In this document: positions 16,452-24,535 of the stretch, in pieces
How positions within the stretch are numbered: position 1 is the first letter of the stretch
Layout of the letters: every line of letters begins with the position of its first letter
From: an uncultured Pseudomonadales bacterium
GTDB taxonomy: Bacteria > Pseudomonadota > Gammaproteobacteria > Pseudomonadales > Azotimanducaceae
Direction: 5' to 3'
Assembly (NCBI GenBank): GCA_905182155.1
Contig: CAJJAX010000025.1
Span: 1-44,884, forward strand
DNA: 44,884 nucleotides
The notes under the pieces: generated by a model
The model's database searches: none
What the model was told of the DNA's origin: nothing
Seen by the model: only the letters and a program-made list of their open reading frames with translations
Program-made: the position numbers and the translations under genes

Positions 16452-19328
16452 ATGAAATCAGCGGCAGAAGAACTGGACCACATCCTGATCAAGGGCGCCA
16501 GAGAACACAATCTAAAGAATATCGAAGTCAAAATTCCAAAGCGAAAACTGGTCGTACTCACCGGCGTCTCTGGATCAGGCAAATCATCCCTAGCCTTCGA
16601 TACCCTTTATGCTGAAGGCCAACGACGCTATGTGGAGTCCCTCTCAGCCTATGCCCGACAATTTTTGGGCCAAATGGAGAAACCCAAGTACGACACCATT
16701 CGAGGACTGTCCCCAACCATTTCAATTGAGCAAAAAACCACCAGTCGCAACCCGCGTTCAACCGTCGGCACCATTACCGAAATCTCGGACTACCTGCGCG
16801 TCTTGTTTGCCCGCGTCGGACAGCAATACTGCCATCAGTGCCATCAGCCAGTGGCCGGGCAAACCGCCGAAAAAATCGTGTTGGAGCTCCTGAAATGCCC
16901 AAAAGGGACTCGGGTTAACCTCATGCATTCGTTATTGGTTAATCGTAAGGGTGAGCACCGAGAACTCATCGACACCGCTCGAGCCCAAGGTTTTGTGAGG
17001 CTTCGTGTGGATGGTGAAATCAAACGGGTCGAAGACCTAACCGTCTTAGATAAACGCAAAAAGCACACGGTGGAACTCATCACGGACCGCTTGGTGATTC
17101 GCGACGACCTCAAAGAGCGCCTCACCGACAGTGTTGAGCAAACTTTGCGCATGGGCAAGGGATCCATGCTGGTTCAAATTAATGACGAAGATCGAATTTT
17201 TTCGGAGCACTTAGCCTGCGCGCCTTGCGGTATTTCGTTCCCAGCGCTGTCGCCCCAATCTTTTTCGTTCAATAGCCCCCAAGGGATGTGCCTGGCCTGC
17301 AATGGGCTGGGTACCCAAGTTGCATTTGACCCAGACTTGGTTATCCCGGATGAGACACTGTCATTAAGTGAAGGTGTCCTCAAGCCGGTCGGCCGAATCG
17401 ATCAAGACAGTCGGTCAATGACCGCTGTTTTTCATAAGCAAATGTTCGAACATCTAAAAATACCCACTCAAAAAACTTGGACCAAGCTCACGCCGGCGCA
17501 ACGCAAAACCATCCTGTATGGCACTGGCGAGAAACGCTATCAAATCAACTGGGGTTCCCATGGCACAACAAACTCCCGCTATGAAGGCCTGCTCAATCGA
17601 CTGATGCGACGGTTTCGAAACACCAAGTCGGAAGGGATGAAGCGCTGGTATGCCCAATTTCTGGCAAATACCCCCTGCGACGTCTGCGAGGGCGAGCGCC
17701 TTCGGAAAGAATCCGCTGCGGTACACGTTGCAGGTCGAACGCTAATCGACATCTCCGCCATGACGATCGATGAATCGCTGCACTTCTTCGATCACATCGC
17801 GCTACAAGGCTCGGATGCCGAAATCGCTGTGGAACTGCTCAAAGAAATCCGTGGCCGCCTTGGGTTTTTGAATGCTGTCGGATTGTCTTACCTTTCTTTG
17901 AATCGCCTGGGACCATCACTCTCTGGCGGCGAATCACAAAGAATTCGATTGGCAAGTCAAGTTGGATCAGAGCTTTCTGGGGTCATCTATATTCTTGATG
18001 AACCCAGTATTGGGCTTCATCAGCGCGACAATGAACGACTCTTAAATACCCTCATCAAAATGCGCGATATCGGCAATACCGTGATTGTGGTTGAACATGA
18101 CGAGGACACCATCCGCGCCGCTGACCATGTCATTGATTTCGGCCCAGGTGCCGGCACCCAGGGTGGCAGTGTCATCCACGCCGGAACACCGAAGGCCTTA
18201 CTGAAAAATCGTGCGTCTTTAACCGGGGACTATCTCTCGGGCCGACGCGCCATTCCGCAGCGCGGCGAACCCCGAACACCGCGCGGTCAGGTTCAAGTGA
18301 CTGGCGCCAAAGAAAACAACCTGAAAGACCTCAGCATTTCATTTCCACTTGGGATGATGGTTGCTGTCACCGGGGTCTCAGGGGCTGGCAAATCAACCTT
18401 GGTGAATGACATTTTATATCCGGCGATGGCTCGCCACTTTAACGGGGGCCAACAAAAAATTGGCAAGCATAAAGCTGTGTTGGGCTTAGACCAGCTGGAT
18501 AAAGTAGTCGCCATCGATCAAAAACCCATTGGCCGCACACCGCGCAGCAATCCGGTCACTTATATCAAGGTATTTGACGAGATTCGAAAGTTTTTTGCGT
18601 TACTGCCAGAGTCGAAGGTACGCGGTTATACCCCAGGTCGGTTCTCATTTAATGTCAAAGGCGGGCGGTGCGAATCCTGCCAGGGCGACGGCGTGCGCAA
18701 AATTGAGATGCACTTCTTATCGGACGTGTACGTCAAGTGTGAAGCTTGCGAGGGCAGCCGCTTTAACGCCGCAACCCTCGAGGTGCAATACAAAGGTAAA
18801 TCCATTGCCGATGTGCTCAGCATGACGGTCGCCGAAGCCGTCATCCACTTCTCAGAACATCCTAAAATCGTCAACCAGCTTCAACTCTTAGTCGACGTGG
18901 GTCTTGATTACCTTGCCCTCGGCCAACCCTCCTCGACCCTATCCGGCGGGGAGGCGCAACGCATCAAACTCGCAAGAGAACTGTCAAAGCTCGCGACCGG
19001 CAATACCTTTTATTTATTAGATGAGCCCACCACGGGGTTGCACTTTGACGATGTTAGAAAGTTATTGGGCGTGCTGAACCGCCTGATCGATGCCGGAAAC
19101 TCTGTCGTGGTCATTGAGCACAATCTCGATGTCATCCGGACGTCTGATTGGATTATTGACCTTGGACCCGCCGGCGGTCCGACCGGCGGTTGTTTGATCA
19201 CCGAAGGCACACCCAGTGACGTCGCGCAATGCAGCGAAAGCGACACCGGTCGTTATCTTGCGCCCTATTTCCCAAAGCAAAGAAAACCGCCATCAAAGCA
19301 GTCCGCTGCAAAGCGCAAACCCAAATAA
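16452..19328 (+). CDS. uvrA: Excinuclease ABC subunit A
   Basis: The start is the ATG at 16452 with AGGAACG upstream. The 958-residue length fits UvrA. It has two ABC ATPase halves: Walker A GVSGSGKSS near residue 39 with signature LSGGESQRIRLASQ, and Walker A GVSGAGKST near 644 with LSGGEAQRIKLARE. Zinc-binding cysteine pairs are present (CAPC...CLAC in the first half; CESC...CEAC in the second). UvrA dimers with UvrB find bulky DNA lesions and load UvrB for nucleotide excision repair. The C-terminal tail is basic and lysine-rich. It is transcribed away from the cinA-like gene. Confidence 0.97.
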   Translation: MKSAAEELDHILIKGAREHNLKNIEVKIPKRKLVVLTGVSGSGKSSLAFDTLYAEGQRRYVESLSAYARQFLGQMEKPKYDTIRGLSPTISIEQKTTSRNPRSTVGTITEISDYLRVLFARVGQQYCHQCHQPVAGQTAEKIVLELLKCPKGTRVNLMHSLLVNRKGEHRELIDTARAQGFVRLRVDGEIKRVEDLTVLDKRKKHTVELITDRLVIRDDLKERLTDSVEQTLRMGKGSMLVQINDEDRIFSEHLACAPCGISFPALSPQSFSFNSPQGMCLACNGLGTQVAFDPDLVIPDETLSLSEGVLKPVGRIDQDSRSMTAVFHKQMFEHLKIPTQKTWTKLTPAQRKTILYGTGEKRYQINWGSHGTTNSRYEGLLNRLMRRFRNTKSEGMKRWYAQFLANTPCDVCEGERLRKESAAVHVAGRTLIDISAMTIDESLHFFDHIALQGSDAEIAVELLKEIRGRLGFLNAVGLSYLSLNRLGPSLSGGESQRIRLASQVGSELSGVIYILDEPSIGLHQRDNERLLNTLIKMRDIGNTVIVVEHDEDTIRAADHVIDFGPGAGTQGGSVIHAGTPKALLKNRASLTGDYLSGRRAIPQRGEPRTPRGQVQVTGAKENNLKDLSISFPLGMMVAVTGVSGAGKSTLVNDILYPAMARHFNGGQQKIGKHKAVLGLDQLDKVVAIDQKPIGRTPRSNPVTYIKVFDEIRKFFALLPESKVRGYTPGRFSFNVKGGRCESCQGDGVRKIEMHFLSDVYVKCEACEGSRFNAATLEVQYKGKSIADVLSMTVAEAVIHFSEHPKIVNQLQLLVDVGLDYLALGQPSSTLSGGEAQRIKLARELSKLATGNTFYLLDEPTTGLHFDDVRKLLGVLNRLIDAGNSVVVIEHNLDVIRTSDWIIDLGPAGGPTGGCLITEGTPSDVAQCSESDTGRYLAPYFPKQRKPPSKQSAAKRKPK

Positions 19329-19424
19329 TGAGGCCTACTTTTAATTTTGGCGCCGACCATCGTGCGCCAGAACACGTAACCACAGCGATGCCCGAACCGG
19401 ACGGCATAAAGGATAAAATAGCCC

Positions 19425-20255
19425 ATGACTGAATTTGACCCGGCAACAGTGCCCATCCGTGCGGCCGCCACCGTCCTGCTCATTGCAGATCGGCCCGAAT
19501 TAAAGATTCTGATGATGCGCCGCCATGCCAATACTTTATTTGCCGGTGGGATGTGGGTTTTCCCCGGTGGTGCGGTGGACCCTGAGGACGTAGAGATTGC
19601 GGTCACGGGACCCGTCGAGCTGGATTACCCGGGGCCAATCACCGTCACGGCCGCCGAGCATCATCGGTCGTATTATGTCGCAGCGATTCGGGAATGCTTT
19701 GAAGAGGCGGGCATTTTACTGACCCATGCTGACCCAGACCGGCCAACACCGCCGGTGCTATTGCTCGAGCGTCAGGCCGAGTTAAGAGCTCAGCTAAACG
19801 CAGGCGCCATTGGCTTTAAGCAACTGCTGACAGACCATCATCTGATTCCCGCTGCTGGCTTGATCAAACCCGTCGCCCGTTGGATTACCCCATTGGGTTC
19901 GCCCAAGCGGTTTGATGCGCGATTTTTTCTTGCTAAACATCCTCTAAACCAAGACTCGTCCCACGACGAAGGTGAACTAGTTGACTCAGAATGGCTGAGC
20001 CCGTCAGAAATTCTACGGCGATTTGAAGCCGGCGATATGGCCATCATGACACCAACACTCAGAATGATTCAGAACCTTCAGGCCTTTGAATCCACAGCCG
20101 CAGTTATGTCTGCGATTCACCAAACGGTTGACTACCATCAGGTCCTGGTTGATCCCGAGACCAAAGCGCTGTTACTCCCAGGGGACGAAGGTTACGGCGA
20201 TGCCGTTGATCATATCGAAACCGGGTGGGTACGACTCAGGCAGGTGGAACGTTAA
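19425..20255 (+). CDS. NUDIX hydrolase, NUDT19-like
   Basis: The 276-residue protein has a NUDIX box that is stretched between the leading GG and the helix: FPGGAVDPED, about 40 residues, then AAIRECFEEAGILL with the metal-binding REcfEEaG. This long spacing and the RHANTLFAGGMWVFPGG lead-in are typical of the NUDT19/RP2p subgroup, whose characterised members hydrolyse CoA and acyl-CoA to phosphopantetheine products. The CoA-binding role here is inferred. It starts 96 bp after uvrA. Its stop lies 6 bp from the convergent PhyH gene stop. Confidence 0.85.
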   Translation: MTEFDPATVPIRAAATVLLIADRPELKILMMRRHANTLFAGGMWVFPGGAVDPEDVEIAVTGPVELDYPGPITVTAAEHHRSYYVAAIRECFEEAGILLTHADPDRPTPPVLLLERQAELRAQLNAGAIGFKQLLTDHHLIPAAGLIKPVARWITPLGSPKRFDARFFLAKHPLNQDSSHDEGELVDSEWLSPSEILRRFEAGDMAIMTPTLRMIQNLQAFESTAAVMSAIHQTVDYHQVLVDPETKALLLPGDEGYGDAVDHIETGWVRLRQVER

Positions 20256-20261
20256 GGCGAC

Positions 20262-21194
20262 CTAACCCCACTCATTTTCAACTCGGGTTAACCAATAATC
20301 GATATCCGCCTTGGCGTCTCCGGTTAAATAGCGCCAGAGTTTCAAGCGATTGATCAACTCCAACCGCCCGGTGTCGGCTTCGAACCAGGGCTCCAGCGCC
20401 ATCAGTTGACTCGCGATCGGATCATCTTGCTGACTCGGATCCGTCCAGAAAATCGGTCTCGGTGCGTTAGGCTGGGTCACGAGGTCTACATCGTTCCACA
20501 GTCTGACCTGGGGTTCATTGGGCCCAAGCCGAATTTTGTAGAGATAGCGATCTTCAGAAGATTGGTTGAGGCCGGCGCCATGCCAAAGCCCCATGTGGAA
20601 CACATAAATACTGCCAGCGGGACAGACCACTTGTTGTTGACCCAACAGGTTTTGATAGCGCGCGATGGCGGCCTCGCTGACGCGCCTAAGATGCGAGCCG
20701 GGGATATAGCGCGTACCGCCCATTTCTACGGTGACCGCCTGGGGGAAATAAAACATTTGAATGTCAAAAGCTTGTCTTGGGTCAATGGTTGAGTCTTGAT
20801 GATTGTGCTGCGAGGCGGCCTTGGCGGTTCGCAGGGCCTCCCGACTTGCGCCTAACGTGAGATGTAAAAAGTGATGGTCAAAGACCGGCGCAGACCCCAC
20901 CAAGCTCTTGATTGCGCCCTTCACGACGGCTAAGTCTAAAATTTCATGCAGGCAGTCATCGGGTTGAAAACAATCTGGTAAGCGTGTTCCGGGCGAGATT
21001 TTGGGAATGCTGGGATTGTGCAATAACCGGTTATAAGCCTCGCCCAGGTTATCCTCTGAATCCCCGCCAGGCGCACGAAGTTGCCCAAGAAACCGCGCAT
21101 TCAGCGCCTCGGGCACAACCCCCTCGAAAACCAAGAAGCCCCTGGCCACGAACGCGGCCATTTGCAGCGTCGTCAAACCCAAGCCCCGGTTCAT
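20262..21194 (-). CDS. Phytanoyl-CoA dioxygenase (PhyH) family protein
   Basis: The start taken is the ATG at 21194 (MNRGLGLTTLQMAAF), after AAGGG; the frame stays open 16 codons further upstream. The 310-residue protein has the Fe(II)/2-oxoglutarate oxygenase ligands: HQD near residue 142 (HNHQDSTID) and the distal His in WHGAGLNQS, with GGTRYIPGSH between them. PhyH relatives hydroxylate acyl-CoAs, small metabolites or natural-product scaffolds; the substrate cannot be read here. It is convergent with the NUDIX gene and follows a small conserved gene on the same strand. Confidence 0.82.
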   Translation of the reverse strand: MNRGLGLTTLQMAAFVARGFLVFEGVVPEALNARFLGQLRAPGGDSEDNLGEAYNRLLHNPSIPKISPGTRLPDCFQPDDCLHEILDLAVVKGAIKSLVGSAPVFDHHFLHLTLGASREALRTAKAASQHNHQDSTIDPRQAFDIQMFYFPQAVTVEMGGTRYIPGSHLRRVSEAAIARYQNLLGQQQVVCPAGSIYVFHMGLWHGAGLNQSSEDRYLYKIRLGPNEPQVRLWNDVDLVTQPNAPRPIFWTDPSQQDDPIASQLMALEPWFEADTGRLELINRLKLWRYLTGDAKADIDYWLTRVENEWG

Positions 21195-21352
21195 TTCTGC
21201 CCTTGCTTGCAAGCCGCATCGAACCAACGCGCCCCAGGCCAACCTAATTGTCCCGTCATGTTATACCTCCCGCGCTGGATCATTTTTTTGGATGATGGCG
21301 GATGCCGGTGCACCGCCCGAAACCCGGTTTTGAAAACCTTGATGAAAGGCCT

Positions 21353-21637
21353 TCACGGACTTGGCTCAAAAGATTGCCACTGCTCGAAAAAAAATTCGTA
21401 CTTCAAATAATCGGTCCGAAATTCCTCACCCGACACGTGACTGACCAGTGGACTGGCCTGAATCAACCGCCACCCATCCCGTAGGGCATCCACCCCCGTC
21501 TTATAGGGCGGCACATCGGCATCACCCGTCATGGGCCTGCTCTCGCCAGTACCATCGTAGCGAGCCCAACCGATCACAGGCGTATCCAGCGCCGAGGTTG
21601 CCAGATACAAAACCAGAACTTTTTGTCGCGCCGCCAT
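21353..21637 (-). CDS. Small conserved hypothetical protein
   Basis: The 94-residue protein starts at the ATG at 21637 (MAARQKVLVLYLATSALDTP), preceded by AAGGCGGTCAGG; an upstream in-frame TTG at 21670 is less likely. It contains PPYKTGVDALRDGWRLIQ and ends with LKYEFFFEQW, a pattern I associate with a short uncharacterised protein in gammaproteobacteria, but I cannot give a family number. There is no signal peptide or membrane segment. It lies upstream of phyH on the same strand with a 158-bp gap. Confidence 0.55.
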   Translation of the reverse strand: MAARQKVLVLYLATSALDTPVIGWARYDGTGESRPMTGDADVPPYKTGVDALRDGWRLIQASPLVSHVSGEEFRTDYLKYEFFFEQWQSFEPSP

Positions 21638-21774
21638 CCTGACCGCCTTGTTCGTTTTCACCTTATTCAACCCACTCGACCCGAATTTGTAAATGCTATC
21701 CGACTGAATTCGGATCAGGATTATTCAAAAATCAACCAAATAATGAAAAAAAATGACTTGATAATGAAGAAATA

Positions 21775-22590
21775 ATGAATAAGATCGGTCATCCACTAAG
21801 AATTTGGCCTCAAACCATGCAAATAATTCTGCTCATCTGGTTCGTCCTACTGCCCGCGACCTCCTATGCAGGCCCGATGCAGGCCTCAAATTTTGGCAGT
21901 GAAATCGAGCGCCCGAACTTTTCGGAGATCCAGGACGTGCAAACCAAGAAATCTGCTTTTTTCGATTATCTAATGCCCTACGTCTTAGAGGCCAATGCTG
22001 GCATTAAAGCCGAACGATCCATTGTGCTGCAATTCGAGGCCATGAACGGTGCCGGACAAGCGCTCACCCAACCCCAACGGGCGGTTCTTTTAAACCTTGC
22101 CAAGCGGTATCGGTTACCGACGGCGCAACAAAAAGCCCCAACCAATCAGGTCATTCGCCAAGTGCTTGAGCGCGTTGATGTTCTCCCCATGTCATTGGTA
22201 CTTGCCCAAGCCGCCAACGAGAGCGGCTGGGGTACCTCGCGGTTTGCGCGGCAGGCCAACAATTATTTTGGTATGTGGTGTTATCAAGCGGGTTGCGGTC
22301 TCAAGCCGCGCCAGCGCGATCAAGGCCAATCTCACGAGGTAAAACACTTCAAGCACGTGCAAGATAGTGTCATCGCCTATTTGCATAACCTCAACACAAA
22401 TCGCGCCTACCAGCCACTTCGAGACCTCAGACAGACTACGCGCGACCTCGGCGCGCCCTTGCGAGGCGTATTGCTTGCGGAGGGTTTACACGCCTACTCC
22501 AGTCGCGGCGAGGCTTATATTAAAGATATTCAAACTATGATTATTGCGAATGACTTAGAGCAATTAACGTTTGAAGTGGCGAGTCAGTAA
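21775..22590 (+). CDS. Bax-like N-acetylglucosaminidase domain protein
   Basis: The 271-residue protein has an N-terminal signal peptide (hydrophobic LLIWFVLLPATSYA, cleavage about residue 32) and a GH73/LytF-like glucosaminidase domain. Key sequence is AQAANESGWGTSRFARQ with the catalytic Glu149, followed by NNYFGMWCY and YSSRGEAYIKDIQ. This matches Bax of Enterobacteria and marine relatives, which cut peptidoglycan glycan strands in the periplasm. The upstream 60 bp are AT-rich with three ATAATGAA copies, so the promoter is probably there. The neighbouring genes are not wall-related. Confidence 0.85.
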   Translation: MNKIGHPLRIWPQTMQIILLIWFVLLPATSYAGPMQASNFGSEIERPNFSEIQDVQTKKSAFFDYLMPYVLEANAGIKAERSIVLQFEAMNGAGQALTQPQRAVLLNLAKRYRLPTAQQKAPTNQVIRQVLERVDVLPMSLVLAQAANESGWGTSRFARQANNYFGMWCYQAGCGLKPRQRDQGQSHEVKHFKHVQDSVIAYLHNLNTNRAYQPLRDLRQTTRDLGAPLRGVLLAEGLHAYSSRGEAYIKDIQTMIIANDLEQLTFEVASQ

Positions 22591-22629
22591 CCTGGCTCTC
22601 CGCATTAGGCCACTAGGATCCCGCTTGCC

Positions 22630-23205
22630 ATGAGCCTTTACCAAGTCTGCCAACTCAAGCATCTCGGCGCTCAAAGCTTTCTGGCAGACCTGCAAGCCTT
22701 AAAAAAACGCTTTGTTGACACAACCGATACTGACCCAACCCTGATCGGCGTGTTCACCGGCCTCTTCGGACTAGCCAGCGATGAGTGCATGCTCATCATA
22801 AAACAGCAAACCTTGGGTCCTGTGTCCATCGATTCAACCTTCAAAGTCACTAAGGCCCACAGCTTCACAGCCACGGTTCGACCGACCCAAACCCAGACTT
22901 TTGACCAACCTGGGATTTATGTCTTCCGTTTCTGGACCCTGCCTGGCAGTCACCTTGCGCCACTCATTGCCCTGTCGGAAAAAGCTTGGGAAACCTTCGA
23001 GGGCGACTTTGACACCGAGGTCAAAGCCCTGTTCAGACAATCAACGAAGGCGCACCAAGAAACTGCGCTGCTCATTACCTGGTACAAAAACTTTGCGGCC
23101 TGGGAAGCTTCAAGACAACCGGATCCGGCCGCCGCAGGCTACTTCAAAGAACGGCAGCGTTTAATCGATCAGGCTTTTCCGATTGCGACTCGGCTTTTAA
23201 CTTAG
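22630..23205 (+). CDS. NIPSNAP-like dimeric alpha/beta-barrel protein
   Basis: The 191-residue protein begins MSLYQVCQLKHLGAQSF. It has two halves, the second with GIYVFRFWTLPGSHLAPLI, WETFEGDF and ITWYKNFAAWEASR, a pattern like the NIPSNAP family (ferredoxin-like dimeric folds of unknown role). There is no signal peptide. It begins 39 bp after the Bax-like gene, and its stop shares two bases with the convergent NUDIX gene (TTAG at 23202-23205). The family call rests on motif resemblance only. Confidence 0.5.
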   Translation: MSLYQVCQLKHLGAQSFLADLQALKKRFVDTTDTDPTLIGVFTGLFGLASDECMLIIKQQTLGPVSIDSTFKVTKAHSFTATVRPTQTQTFDQPGIYVFRFWTLPGSHLAPLIALSEKAWETFEGDFDTEVKALFRQSTKAHQETALLITWYKNFAAWEASRQPDPAAAGYFKERQRLIDQAFPIATRLLT

Positions 23206-23756
23206 CTCACGCGCGTCAGGTAGAGGTAGCGCCAAAGCGTTGCGGCCACGAGCGCATGATCTATTCGACCATCCAAAAGATAGTTAGTGAGCTCGACAAC
23301 CGGCACCAACACCACCTCGGTTTGCTCAGTCGCAGTATTTTGGATATCACCGTCAACCACCACATTCTCGGCAACAAACGTGTGCAATCGATTGTTAAAC
23401 ACCGCCGGGTTTGGATTGAGAATACCCAAAGAGGTTAAGTGACTGGCCCTAAACCCAGATTCTTCTAAGCACTCTCGCGCTGCTGAGACCACCGGCGCTT
23501 CACCGGGGTCGACCATGCCGCCCGGAATCTCAAGCGATAAGGCGTCACTACCATGACGATACTGGCGGACAAAAACCACCTCTTGGTCAGGCGTAATCGG
23601 CAAGACATTGACCCAATCCACCGTATCCAACACGAAAAAACCGTGGGCATTGCCCGTTTTGGGCGAAATCGCGGTGACCTCCTGAACCTTCATAATGCGA
23701 AGGTCGTTCAGCACTTTGCTCGCGACTCGGGCCCAAGGTTTAATCGGCTCACTCAT
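23202..23756 (-). CDS. NUDIX hydrolase, ADP-ribose pyrophosphatase-like
   Basis: The start is the ATG at 23756, whose ATGA overlaps the stop of the upstream SDR gene, so translation is coupled. The 184-residue protein has an intact NUDIX box, GGMVDPGEAPVVSAARECLEESGF, written here in two parts as GGMVDPGEAP and ARECLEESGF. The preceding FVRQYRHGSDALSLEIPGG fits ADP-ribose/sugar-nucleotide pyrophosphatases of the NudF-like group. It lacks a signal peptide. The partner SDR may produce or share a nucleotide metabolite, but no pathway is visible. Confidence 0.85.
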   Translation of the reverse strand: MSEPIKPWARVASKVLNDLRIMKVQEVTAISPKTGNAHGFFVLDTVDWVNVLPITPDQEVVFVRQYRHGSDALSLEIPGGMVDPGEAPVVSAARECLEESGFRASHLTSLGILNPNPAVFNNRLHTFVAENVVVDGDIQNTATEQTEVVLVPVVELTNYLLDGRIDHALVAATLWRYLYLTRVS

Positions 23757-24457
23757 CCGCCCAGCCCTCGAACGGGGATTGCGGCACCGTGCAACGCAAC
23801 CGCATCTGCGCTCGCTAAAAAGCCGATCACGGCGGCCAGTTGTTCGGGCGCAACCCATTGGTCAAAATCAGCGCTTGGCATATCGGATCGATTTCTGGGG
23901 GTATCAATCACGCCTGGCATCACACAATTAACATTCACACCCGCCTGTTTCACTTCCTCAGCGAGACTTTCGGTCAGCCGAATGGTGGCCGACTTAGAGG
24001 CCAGGTAAGCCCCCATGTGCGCTTGCCCTTGGGTTGCCGCGACTGCGCCCACGTTAATCACTTTGCCATGACCCGCGGCGACCATTGCCGGCACAATCTT
24101 TTGCGTCATGTAAATAACCGATTTCGTATTGAGATTAAACAGAAAATCCCAAGTTTCATCGAGGGTCTCAAACACGGTCTCACCCATTTGAAAGCCGCCC
24201 GCGATGTTACACAAAACATCAACCGCACCATGGGTTTGAAGCAATCGCTCAGAAAAGCTGGCGCAATCGCTTCGGCTCGTCAAATCACAGACGGCCAGAT
24301 GACATTGATCCACAGGATTCGGGAACGCGGTATCCAGCAGCGCTTGACTGTAATCGACCGAGACCACCACAGCACCTCGGGTTAAGAAATACCGAACAAC
24401 GGCCTGACCCAACGCACCCGCACCACCCGTTACCACCACCACTTGATCTTCAAACAT
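23753..24457 (-). CDS. Short-chain dehydrogenase/reductase
   Basis: The start is the ATG at 24457, after AAGGA; the frame is open 52 codons further but that segment is not SDR-like. The 234-residue protein has the classical SDR parts: TGGAGALGQ at residues 10-18 for NAD(P) binding, NIAGG, NVGAVAA and the catalytic YLASK (Tyr and Lys). Asp after the second strand (VSVDYS) suggests NAD preference. The substrate is unknown. It is the first gene of a two-gene operon with the NUDIX hydrolase and is divergent from the molybdopterin oxidoreductase across about 80 bp. Confidence 0.9.
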   Translation of the reverse strand: MFEDQVVVVTGGAGALGQAVVRYFLTRGAVVVSVDYSQALLDTAFPNPVDQCHLAVCDLTSRSDCASFSERLLQTHGAVDVLCNIAGGFQMGETVFETLDETWDFLFNLNTKSVIYMTQKIVPAMVAAGHGKVINVGAVAATQGQAHMGAYLASKSATIRLTESLAEEVKQAGVNVNCVMPGVIDTPRNRSDMPSADFDQWVAPEQLAAVIGFLASADAVALHGAAIPVRGLGG

Positions 24458-24535
24458 CCGAGATTCCTTAAGCCTTGAATTGCACGATGCTAAAGGCTTT
24501 ACTGTTGGAATCCAAGCCAATAAAGAAGTGCCATT